64,000 bases of DNA from positions 372,001 through 436,000 of the forward strand of contig NZ_CP051198.1 of NCBI RefSeq assembly GCF_024181225.1, read 5' to 3'. The notes beneath the pieces were generated by a model. The model had not been told where the DNA came from. It saw only the letters and a program-made list of their open reading frames with translations, and made no database searches. Source of the DNA: Treponema sp. OMZ 787. Its GTDB lineage: Bacteria; Spirochaetota; Spirochaetia; Treponematales; Treponemataceae. Both the position numbers and the translations under genes were made by a program. Shown here in pieces: positions 55,651-63,288 of the stretch; positions within the stretch are counted from its first letter, which is position 1; every line of letters begins with the position of its first letter.

Positions 55651-56907
55651 ATGAAAAAAATCGAAAACATTATCGGTTTTGCAGTGCTTATTTTGAGCAT
55701 TGTTTTGGGATCCGCTCTATTGAAGACGGATATGTTGTTTTTTAGATGGGTTATAGGAATGGCCTTCGGTTATGTTTTGACCCGTTCTTTTTTCGGCTTT
55801 GCAGGAAGTATCAACAGAGCATATCGAACCGGCTCGACAAAACTTATGAGGGCTTTGATGCTGATGTTTGTACTTTCTGCAATTCTCACTTCAGCCTTTC
55901 TTATGTTTGGCGATGTTAAGGTTTATAACCTTTGGATTAACCCTATTAACTTGGGGCTAATTGTCGGCGGTATTCTCTTCGGTTTTGGTATGAGTTATTC
56001 TTCTTGCTGTGCTACAGGAACTCTTACTGACTTGGTTACAGGTTTACCGCGAGCACTTATTACTCTTCTATTTTTTGGAATAGGTGTTTTTGTGGGCTTC
56101 CCCCTTCAAGCCAGACAGTCTTGGATTAAGGAATCTTGGTTTAAAAGCGGAACAGGCCGCGGCGTTTTTTTACCGGACTTGTTTGCTTCTGAAGGAAAGA
56201 GCGGTTATTTAGGTGCAATTATTTTAACAGCCTTGCTTGCCGGTATTGTTGTTGTCATTTCATATATGTATGAAAGCAAAAGAAAAAAGAATAATCAATA
56301 TTCAGGTGTAGGTTCAGAACAGGATCAGGATGCTGTAAAGGAACTTGATACTCATAATTATAAATTGTTTAGTGAAACAACTTATAAAAAAATCTTTGTC
56401 GAGCCCTGGTCTTTAACTATGGGTGCTGTTTTGCTGTCTGTTCTGTTTACACTTTTAATGGGAGTTACAAAGGCCGGTTGGGGTGCTTCAGGACCTTTCG
56501 GTTTTTGGTTTGGAAGATTGTTAAAGCTTTTTGGAATGAGTGTTGATTCCATTGTTGCCTTTACAGGAGGTAAACCAGGCCCTTATACAATGCCTTTCTT
56601 TGAGAATCCTTCTTTTGTACAAAATATAGGAATCATTGTAGGAACATTGATCTGCCTTCTTCTTGCAGGAAGCTTTACTGAGAGCTTTAAGTCCGAGTTA
56701 AAAATTAAGGCTAAAGATGTTTTGATTTTTGCAATCGGAGGTTTTGCAATGGGCTTCGGAACAAGGTTATCAAACGGATGTAATGTCGGTGCCTTGTATA
56801 CCCCAATTGCAAACTTTTCGCTTTCAGGATGGATATTCTTAATTTGTCTTGTTGCGGGCGGTTCTTTAGGAAACTATACTCTCACAATGCTTAATAAAAA
56901 GAGATAA
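55651..56907 (+). CDS. YeeE/YedE-family sulfur transport protein
   Basis: A 418-residue membrane protein with two YeeE/YedE units. The conserved cysteine loops are GFGMSYSSCCATGTLTDL near residue 115 and GFGTRLSNGCNVGALYTP near residue 370, which in the characterised family relay thiosulfate across the membrane through cysteines. No TusA gene follows here; the rhodanese-reductase two genes upstream could accept the sulfur (inference). AAGGAG lies before the ATG. A strong terminator follows. Confidence 0.9.
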   Translation: MKKIENIIGFAVLILSIVLGSALLKTDMLFFRWVIGMAFGYVLTRSFFGFAGSINRAYRTGSTKLMRALMLMFVLSAILTSAFLMFGDVKVYNLWINPINLGLIVGGILFGFGMSYSSCCATGTLTDLVTGLPRALITLLFFGIGVFVGFPLQARQSWIKESWFKSGTGRGVFLPDLFASEGKSGYLGAIILTALLAGIVVVISYMYESKRKKNNQYSGVGSEQDQDAVKELDTHNYKLFSETTYKKIFVEPWSLTMGAVLLSVLFTLLMGVTKAGWGASGPFGFWFGRLLKLFGMSVDSIVAFTGGKPGPYTMPFFENPSFVQNIGIIVGTLICLLLAGSFTESFKSELKIKAKDVLIFAIGGFAMGFGTRLSNGCNVGALYTPIANFSLSGWIFLICLVAGGSLGNYTLTMLNKKR

Positions 56908-56910
56908 GTG

Positions 56911-56949
56911 AAAAAAACGCTTTAGAATTTTTCTAAAGCGTTTTTTTTA
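56911..56949. terminator. Bidirectional terminator
   Basis: AACGCTTTAGA (to 56925) and TCTAAAGCGTT (56932-56942) form an 11-bp stem with a 6-base loop, flanked by A-run and T-run, so it can serve both the YeeE gene and the converging YihY-cNBD gene. Confidence 0.93.
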
Positions 56950-56956
56950 TAAAATT

Positions 56957-58264
56957 TTAATTTGGGTCGATAAGGGATTCTGCTAAAATTTTTAAGGCTT
57001 GGCGTGATACATTCCCATCGATTGAAACAGCTTCCAAAAAAAGTTTTTCCGGAACAACAGCTAGAAGGCAGTCAGTTACCGCTATGGCTGTACCTGTTCT
57101 TTTTCCGTTTAAAAGACACGCAAACTCTCCGAATAAATCTCCTTTTTCCAAATCTAAAATTTTATTTGATGTTGTAACTCTTACCGAGCCTTCTATTATA
57201 TAATAGATTTCGCTGGATTCATCTTCGTAATTAAATATTACTTCTCCGGCTTTTATTTCGATCGCTTTTTTTCTATACTCTTTTGGCGGTTCTATAAAAA
57301 TATGCCGTAAAAGTTGATTAAAAAATCCGGGAGCATCTTCTTTAGGTAATCTGTAAAGTTGCGAAATAACAAAGCTGTTAAAAAATTGATTAACATACAT
57401 AAATTGGGCAAAGAAGACAAAGAAAAAAAAGAAAAACCAGACTTGGATTAAAACCAAGATCACATTTGTAAATATTCCGTAAACAATTGTAAATTTTGCA
57501 GTGGATCTAAAAAAAATAAAAAATATTTTTATAAAAAAATATGATAGGGTACAGCCCAGGGCTGAAATCCAAGCATTTTTAAATGAAGGTTTTACCGGAG
57601 GCATAAAATAATAAATTAAGCAGATAAAGAACTGCATAAGTAAAAGCGGAATAAAAATAAATAAATTTTTTAATAAAAAAACAATGTTGTTAGAAAAAAC
57701 CGATTGAACTATGTTTATTCTAAAAACTGCGGAGCCCGTACTTAAAAGTATAAACAGCATAACTAAAAAAATAACTACAATCACCTCTCCTAAAATAACC
57801 GTTAGACTTGTTTTTATGGCTGTCTTTTTTGCTTTTTTACGGTATATTTTCCTTATGCTGTGCTGTATTGTTGTCAAAAAACGCCTTGCCATCCAAAGAA
57901 CAAAAATTGTAACAATAAAATCGAAGGCCGAAAATGTATTGATGTTCAAAAGCAAGGAGAAAAAACGGTCTATATCCACCGTGTTTTCAAAAATCGAAAG
58001 GGCTCGGATTGCTGCTTTTACCTGTTCAGGAGTTTGCCTTAAAACTCTTAGTAAGATTGTTAATGTTAAGATAAAAAGAGGTAGGGCCGACATTAAAAAG
58101 TTATAAGCACCTGCGGCTGCGTTTGTTAAAAGATCATTATTTGAGAAACTGACTATTGTGATGTATATTTTTTGATTAAAGTCATAGAGCCCCTTTTTTT
58201 GTGCTTGCACAACTCTTGCATACCAAGCTAAAAATTTTTGACTACCGCTTATTCCTCTTTTCAA
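56957..58264 (-). CDS. YihY/BrkB-family membrane protein fused to a cyclic-nucleotide-binding domain
   Basis: A 435-residue protein. The first 300 residues are a YihY/BrkB-type membrane domain of about six helices (ALPLFILTLTILLRVLRQTP, VLWMARRFLTTIQHSIRKIY). Residues about 315-435 form a cNMP-binding beta-roll: AGEVIFNYEDESSEIYYIIE, then a phosphate-binding cassette GEFACLLNGKRTGTAIA with the canonical Glu (E380) and Arg (R389) that hold a cyclic nucleotide. The fusion suggests the membrane part is gated by cAMP or a similar ligand. The start is TTG at 58264 with AGGAG 8 bases upstream. It is third in an operon with the kinase and response regulator, 11 bases after the regulator stop. Confidence 0.88.
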   Translation of the reverse strand: MKRGISGSQKFLAWYARVVQAQKKGLYDFNQKIYITIVSFSNNDLLTNAAAGAYNFLMSALPLFILTLTILLRVLRQTPEQVKAAIRALSIFENTVDIDRFFSLLLNINTFSAFDFIVTIFVLWMARRFLTTIQHSIRKIYRKKAKKTAIKTSLTVILGEVIVVIFLVMLFILLSTGSAVFRINIVQSVFSNNIVFLLKNLFIFIPLLLMQFFICLIYYFMPPVKPSFKNAWISALGCTLSYFFIKIFFIFFRSTAKFTIVYGIFTNVILVLIQVWFFFFFFVFFAQFMYVNQFFNSFVISQLYRLPKEDAPGFFNQLLRHIFIEPPKEYRKKAIEIKAGEVIFNYEDESSEIYYIIEGSVRVTTSNKILDLEKGDLFGEFACLLNGKRTGTAIAVTDCLLAVVPEKLFLEAVSIDGNVSRQALKILAESLIDPN

Positions 58265-58275
58265 TTAACATTCTC

Positions 58276-58881
58276 CTATTTGGTATAATAATAAACTACT
58301 AACTGAGTTCTATCCCGCAAATTTAATTTTTCCAATATTGAAGAAACATAATTACGGACTGTTCCTTCACTTAAATTAAGGCGATTTGATATTTCTTTAT
58401 TATTAAGTCCGTCTGCAACCAATTCCAAAATATCCGTTTCCCTATCATTTAAATCTTCCTTAAATTGTGCTCGTGCCGGTTTTGTTTGCGGGATTTTCGA
58501 TATTATTTCTGAGTCGAAGACGATGCTCCCTGCACCGACTGCATTTAATGCAGGGATAAGAGAGTCGATGTTTTGTTTTAATATATAACCCTTGCATCCG
58601 AAGTTGATAGCCTTTGTAATATATTCTTCATCATTAAAAGTTGTAAGAAGTAATATTTTTGCATCAGTATGTTCCGCTAAAATTTTTTCACTTGCTTCTA
58701 TACCGGTCATATTTTCCATCCTTATATCCATTAAAAGAATATCAGGTTTGTTCTCGTTAAACAAAGAGACAGCTTCGCTTCCGCTTGAGCCTGTCGCAAT
58801 AATATCGAAACCGTTAGCTTTTAATATTGTTTTTAGAGAAGAAACTACAAGAAAATCATCATCAACTATTATTATCTTCAT
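58276..58881 (-). CDS. NarL/LuxR-family response regulator
   Basis: A 201-residue two-component regulator. The receiver domain has acidic pocket D7-D9 (IIIVDDDFL), phospho-acceptor D52 (PDILLMDIRM), a Thr in LLLTTFND and a Lys in YILKQN. The C-terminal LuxR-type helix-turn-helix (LNDRETDILELVADGLNNKE, RLNLSEGTVRNYVSSILEKL) binds DNA. It overlaps the histidine kinase gene by 20 bases and is followed by the YihY-cNBD gene, its likely co-transcribed partner. The target genes are unknown. Confidence 0.93.
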   Translation of the reverse strand: MKIIIVDDDFLVVSSLKTILKANGFDIIATGSSGSEAVSLFNENKPDILLMDIRMENMTGIEASEKILAEHTDAKILLLTTFNDEEYITKAINFGCKGYILKQNIDSLIPALNAVGAGSIVFDSEIISKIPQTKPARAQFKEDLNDRETDILELVADGLNNKEISNRLNLSEGTVRNYVSSILEKLNLRDRTQLVVYYYTK

Positions 58882-59959
58882 TTTGTTTATCCTTTTTTAT
58901 TTTCGGAAAAGTAATGTGGGTTTTAAATCCGTCTTCGGAATAAAAATTAACTGTACCCATATGTTTTTCTACAAAATCTTTTATAACTTTTAAACCTATT
59001 CCGTCATTAACGGGTTTACCTGAAAAACCGCATCCGTTATCCTGAAGTACAAGGGTGTAAAATGCAAGATGCTCCAATAAACTGATTTTGAATTCGGTTG
59101 CACCGCTGTGCTTTATTGTGTTTGAAAGGCTTTCTTTTACTATTGAAAAAATATCGTATTTTAATTCGTAAGGTATGGACTCCGCCTTATATGTTAATAG
59201 TATCTTAGGCTTTTTTGTATTTTCAGCAAGCCCTTCCAAACCTGTTTGTAAATTAAAAGAATCATTGTGCATATTATGCAGACACTCTCTTATTTCGGTC
59301 ATTCCGTTTTCTAAAGCATTTTGTAAAATATTTAAGTTTTCTTTAACTTCTTGCTGGTTTGATATATACTTTAAAGCATTTACCTGTAAAATACCTGCAC
59401 TAAGTGTATGTCCTATAGAATTGTGCAGGCTCCCGGAAATTCTATTTCTTTCGGCTAAAATTAAAACTTCAGCATTTTTTAAAACATCATTTTGTAAAAT
59501 TCTTTCCCGTTTTTTTGCGTTTATTTTGCTTTCTGCTAATTTATCTTTGAGGTTTATTACTTCCATGGTTTTGGAAAGATATTGTCTTTGAACTTCGGAA
59601 TAAAAAAAGATTATAAGTGAAAAAATAAAAAAGATTAAATCAAAATTAAAAAAAAGACAGGGGATAAGAAGATATTTAAAAAATTGTTTTTGTGAGTTTT
59701 TGCAATTCGGATAATCTTCAAAATTTATAGTCATAATTATGGGAGAAAAAAATACAAGGTTTTTATCGAAGACTACTATCGAAAAAATAAAAATTAATAG
59801 AACAATGAATTTAATTTGCTTGCTCTGTATCATGTTATCCCAAAGCCCTATGGAGAAAAAAATAATAAAATATGGAATAGCATTAAAAGAATTTGTTTTT
59901 ATAAATAAAAAAAGAGAACAAAAAAGACTTACCAAAAAAAATTCTAAAAATAAAAGCAT
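58862..59959 (-). CDS. Sensor histidine kinase, HisKA_3 (LiaS/DesK) type
   Basis: A 365-residue membrane kinase. The N-terminal 125 residues contain about five hydrophobic helices with almost no loop domain, typical of intramembrane sensors of envelope state. A coiled coil leads to the phospho-acceptor H179 in RISGSLHNSIGH. The ATPase domain has N-box KESLSNTIKHSG and G-box DNGCGFSG. It pairs with the overlapping response regulator. The stimulus is unknown. Confidence 0.92.
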   Translation of the reverse strand: MLLFLEFFLVSLFCSLFLFIKTNSFNAIPYFIIFFSIGLWDNMIQSKQIKFIVLLIFIFSIVVFDKNLVFFSPIIMTINFEDYPNCKNSQKQFFKYLLIPCLFFNFDLIFFIFSLIIFFYSEVQRQYLSKTMEVINLKDKLAESKINAKKRERILQNDVLKNAEVLILAERNRISGSLHNSIGHTLSAGILQVNALKYISNQQEVKENLNILQNALENGMTEIRECLHNMHNDSFNLQTGLEGLAENTKKPKILLTYKAESIPYELKYDIFSIVKESLSNTIKHSGATEFKISLLEHLAFYTLVLQDNGCGFSGKPVNDGIGLKVIKDFVEKHMGTVNFYSEDGFKTHITFPKIKKDKQNEDNNS

Positions 59960-60030
59960 ATTACATCAAGTATCAATATTATGAGTATAATCTAAAATTT
60001 TTAAAAAATCAAGAAATCTTGATTTTATTG

Positions 60031-60059
60031 TTGACAGAATAAAAAACTAGTGCGATAAT
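60031..60059 (+). promoter_or_regulatory. Strong promoter of the M20-DUF3100 operon
   Basis: Consensus TTGACA at 60031-60036, a 17-base spacer, and GATAAT at 60054-60059 with extended -10 TGC. AGGAGG and a TTG start follow within 25 bases. Confidence 0.85.
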
Positions 60060-60082
60060 TATAAAATGCTAGGAGGTCTAAG

Positions 60083-61291
60083 TTGGATAAATATAATATA
60101 GTTAGCTTGGTTAAACAAAAAGAAGCTAAGATTATTCAAATCAGACGAGATTTACATCAGATTCCTGAGTTGCAATTATCCTTGCCTAAGACTGTAAGTT
60201 ATGTCTGCAAGCAGCTTGATGAGCTGCAAATACCATATCATAAACTTGTTGACGGCAATGCTATTGTTGCAACTATTGAAGGAAAAGAAAAGGGCAAATG
60301 TATTGCAATAAGAGCAGATATGGATGCTCTGCCCATAAAAGAAAATACGGGATTGAGTTTTGCATCAAAGCATGAAGGGTGTATGCATGCTTGCGGGCAT
60401 GACGGCCATACAGCTATGGCCCTCGGTGCATGTATGGTGTTAAAGGATCTGTCATCCGAATTTAAGGGCTGCGTTAAAATTTTGTTTCAGCCCGGTGAGG
60501 AGTATCCCGGAGGTGCTCTCCCGATGATAGAAGAAGGATGCTTGGAAAACCCAAAGGTTGATGCTCTCATAGGGCTTCATGCCGGTTATATTTATCCGGG
60601 CGTCGAAAAGGGAAAAATAGGTATATGTCCGGGTGCTTTTTTTGCTTCAATGGACCGTTTTCAAATTACGGTAAGAGGCAAGGGGGCTCATGGTGCATAT
60701 CCCCATATGTCTGTAGATCCTATCCCGATAGCCTGCGAAATAGTTTCTGCTCTGCAAAAGATTATAAGCAGGGAACTTGCCCCTACGTCGAATGCTTTAA
60801 TTTCGGTTTGTCAAATACATAGCGGTACTACTCAAAACATAATTCCGGATGAGGTTTTTATGGAAGGAACTGTACGTGCTACAGATGAAGATGTGAGAAA
60901 GTTTATGGCAAAGCGAATTGATGAAATTGCTTCAGGCATAGCAAAGTCATATAGGGCAGAAGCAGAAACCGTTTATGACTTTAAATATCCCGTCTTAATG
61001 AATGATAAGGATTTTACGGAATTCTTTGCTGAGAATACAAAAGAAATTTTGGGGGAAGATTGTATTCATGAAATTTCAATTCCGACAATGGGCGGAGAAG
61101 ATGTTGCTTTTTTCCTTCAAAAAGTTCCCGGTACTTTTTTCGTTTTGTCAAATCCGATTATACATGATGGAGGAAAAATTTATCCTCATCACTCGGATAA
61201 ATTTGACATTGATGAAAGTTTATTCTATAAGGGTACTTCAGCGGTGCTGGCTACCGTTTTAAAATATTTAGACTTAGGAGGTTTAAAATGA
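60083..61291 (+). CDS. M20 family amidohydrolase (hippurate / N-acyl-amino-acid hydrolase type)
   Basis: A 402-residue cytoplasmic metal-dependent peptidase or amidohydrolase. It has the start IRRDLHQIPELQLSLP, the metal motifs ADMDALPI and MHACGHDGHTAMALG, the glutamate in FQPGEEYPGGA, a dimerisation lid domain at about 190-300, and a final metal histidine in PHHSDKFDID. Relatives release amino acids from N-acyl or aromatic conjugates. The TTG start has AGGAGG at 60071-60076. The stop overlaps the next start (ATGA), and the next two genes are membrane proteins that may import the substrate. Confidence 0.92.
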   Translation: MDKYNIVSLVKQKEAKIIQIRRDLHQIPELQLSLPKTVSYVCKQLDELQIPYHKLVDGNAIVATIEGKEKGKCIAIRADMDALPIKENTGLSFASKHEGCMHACGHDGHTAMALGACMVLKDLSSEFKGCVKILFQPGEEYPGGALPMIEEGCLENPKVDALIGLHAGYIYPGVEKGKIGICPGAFFASMDRFQITVRGKGAHGAYPHMSVDPIPIACEIVSALQKIISRELAPTSNALISVCQIHSGTTQNIIPDEVFMEGTVRATDEDVRKFMAKRIDEIASGIAKSYRAEAETVYDFKYPVLMNDKDFTEFFAENTKEILGEDCIHEISIPTMGGEDVAFFLQKVPGTFFVLSNPIIHDGGKIYPHHSDKFDIDESLFYKGTSAVLATVLKYLDLGGLK

Positions 61292-62112
61292 AGAATATAC
61301 GATTGCACCTAACAGTTCTTGTGTTGGTTGTTATTTCGGAATTCATCGGAAAGTTTGCATTTAAGGTTGGGATAGGAACTATAGTTCTTTTACCAATGCT
61401 TTATGCTTTAATTCTCGGAATTTTAACGACATTAAAAAAGGTTAAAATATCCGGTGATAAAGAGATTAAAGATGCAGGAAGTCTTATAAGTGTTACTCTT
61501 ATGCTTTTGATGGCTAAGTATGGAACAACAATAGGTCCAAGTATCTTGACAATTATAAAAGCAAGTCCGGCTCTTATTTTGCAGGAATTCGGAAACCTAG
61601 GAACCGTTATCTTGGGTGTTCCTATTGCCGTACTACTCGGACTGAAGCGAGAAGCTATAGGAGGTGCACATTCTATTTCGCGAGAGCCCAATGTTGCTAT
61701 TGTTGCAGAGCGTTATGGTCTCAATTCTCCTGAAGGTGAAGGTGTATTAGGTGTTTATCTTGTAGGAACGGTGTTCGGCACCATATTCATTGGTCTTATG
61801 GCAAGTATTTTGGCCTCAGCAACATTCTTACACCCTTATGCTCTTGCCATGGCTTCAGGAGTAGGTTCTGCTTCTATGATGACGGCATCAGTCGGCTCTC
61901 TTATAGAATTATTCCCTGATATGGCAGAAAATATCAAGGCTTTTGGTGCAGCAAGCAACTTGCTTTCGGGATTAGACGGAGTTTATATGTCGATATTCCT
62001 TGCACTTCCTTTCTCGGAATGGCTATTTAAAAAATGCTATAAAATGAAATATAAGGAAGATGCTCCTCTTCCGTCAGTTCCGGTTGAAGTTAGTGACGAT
62101 CATTCAAATTAA
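61288..62112 (+). CDS. DUF3100 family membrane protein
   Basis: A 274-residue integral membrane protein with about eight helices, matching DUF3100, a family commonly encoded next to M20 amidohydrolases. Conserved stretches include KREAIGGAHSISREPNVAI and GVGSASMMTASVGSLIELFP. It overlaps the amidohydrolase stop by 4 bases and ends in a soluble tail. With the following small membrane protein it probably forms a transporter for the amidohydrolase substrate or product (inference from gene order). Confidence 0.85.
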   Translation: MKNIRLHLTVLVLVVISEFIGKFAFKVGIGTIVLLPMLYALILGILTTLKKVKISGDKEIKDAGSLISVTLMLLMAKYGTTIGPSILTIIKASPALILQEFGNLGTVILGVPIAVLLGLKREAIGGAHSISREPNVAIVAERYGLNSPEGEGVLGVYLVGTVFGTIFIGLMASILASATFLHPYALAMASGVGSASMMTASVGSLIELFPDMAENIKAFGAASNLLSGLDGVYMSIFLALPFSEWLFKKCYKMKYKEDAPLPSVPVEVSDDHSN

Positions 62113-62126
62113 GGAGGTTATTATAT

Positions 62127-62573
62127 ATGAAATTTAAGAATGCATTAATTGTTTTGCTTATAACGGCTTTTGTTTCTTTGGTAGGTAACTTCGTAGGCCC
62201 TAAAATAAATCCTCTTACCGCTCTACCCGGAATGCTTATTCTTGTGGGTATAGCTGCTGTAGGTATAGGGTTATCAAAAGTGATTCCCGGAAAAATACCT
62301 GCCGTAGCATATATTGTTACTATTGCTGCGATTATGACTATTCCCGGTGTTCCTTTTTCAAAGGAAGTATATGAATATACTGCAAAGGTAAACTTTCTAG
62401 CTCTTTGTACCCCGATTTTAGCCTATGCCGGTATTTATACCGGTAAAAACTTAAGTTCTCTTAAAAATACGGGATGGAGAATTTTTGTTTTGGCTGTTGC
62501 AGTTATGCTGGGAACCTATATCTTCTCGGCTTTAATAGCACATTTTATATTAAAAATTATCGGACAAATATAA
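62127..62573 (+). CDS. Small membrane protein, partner of DUF3100
   Basis: A 148-residue protein with about five hydrophobic helices and little else, beginning 14 bases after the DUF3100 stop with AAGGAGG upstream. Proline/glycine loops such as GKIPAVAYI and TIPGVPFSKEVYEY lie between helices. I do not recognise the family with certainty. Its size and position fit the second subunit of a two-part transporter, like split carboxylate carriers. Confidence 0.7.
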   Translation: MKFKNALIVLLITAFVSLVGNFVGPKINPLTALPGMLILVGIAAVGIGLSKVIPGKIPAVAYIVTIAAIMTIPGVPFSKEVYEYTAKVNFLALCTPILAYAGIYTGKNLSSLKNTGWRIFVLAVAVMLGTYIFSALIAHFILKIIGQI

Positions 62574-62603
62574 TAGGTATAAGTTTATAATCAAAATGTT
62601 TGG

Positions 62604-62635
62604 TGCTCCAATTCGATAGATTTGGAGCATTTTTA
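62604..62635 (+). terminator. Terminator after the M20 operon
   Basis: TGCTCCAA (62604-62611) and TTGGAGCA (62622-62629) form an 8-bp stem followed by TTTTTATT. Confidence 0.85.
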
Positions 62636-62642
62636 TTACTTT

Positions 62643-63281
62643 CTATCCCATGTAAAGAACTTCATCGGCAAGGTTGGCAGCCTCGTCCTTGTCGTGGGTA
62701 ACATAGACGGCCGTGTATCCCAAACTCTCCTGCTTGGCCCTAAGTTCTTTTCGTAAGTGCAGGCGGAGATCTGCATCGAGGGCTGAGAGGGGTTCATCAA
62801 AGAGGATGAGGGAGGGGCTCACTGCAAGGCTGCGTGCAAGAGAAACCCTCTGCTTTTCTCCGCCCGAAAGAAGATCGGTTTTGCGCTTTTGTAAGGCTTC
62901 TAAATGAAAAAGCTCGACAAGAGGGGCGATTGTTTTGCGGGCTTCCTTTTTGGACATGCCTTTAGAAACCAGCCCATAGAAGATATTTTCTTCAACATTG
63001 AGATGAGGGAAGAGGGCATAGTCTTGAAAGACCATTCCGATTCCGCGTTTGCCCGGAGGGATTCGGCTTATATCCTTTCCGTCTAAAACAATCTCCCCCG
63101 AATCCGGGGCGATAAGACCTGCGATTATTTTTAAAACCGTTGTTTTGCCGCAGCCTGAGGGCCCGAGGAGGGCAAGAGCTTTTCCCTTTTTTAATTCAAA
63201 GGAAATGGAAATATCTTTTTCGGTAAAATGTTTTTTTATATTTTTAAGCTGTAAAAAAGCTCTTTCGTGTTCCAATATCAT
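62643..63281 (-). CDS. ABC importer ATPase, FbpC/ThiQ-like, short form
   Basis: A 212-residue nucleotide-binding subunit with Walker A GPSGCGKTT, Q-loop VFQDYALFPHLN, signature LSGGEKQRVSLARSLA, Walker B LILFDEPLSALDADLR and switch YVTHDKDEAANLADEV. It ends only a few residues after the switch and lacks the TOBE domain of FbpC/PotA proteins, like the short ThiQ class. The longest frame starts at 63314 inside the permease gene. ATG 63281 is preferred, with AGGAG about 12 bases upstream, a long spacing, so the start is uncertain. It follows the permease gene directly. Confidence 0.88.
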   Translation of the reverse strand: MILEHERAFLQLKNIKKHFTEKDISISFELKKGKALALLGPSGCGKTTVLKIIAGLIAPDSGEIVLDGKDISRIPPGKRGIGMVFQDYALFPHLNVEENIFYGLVSKGMSKKEARKTIAPLVELFHLEALQKRKTDLLSGGEKQRVSLARSLAVSPSLILFDEPLSALDADLRLHLRKELRAKQESLGYTAVYVTHDKDEAANLADEVLYMG

Positions 63282-63288
63282 TTTAAAT

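Noticed and set aside
62643-63281. Short ATPase as a truncated pseudogene
   Set aside because: All ATPase motifs including the switch histidine are present and short ThiQ-like forms without a TOBE domain are normal, so it is kept as an intact gene.
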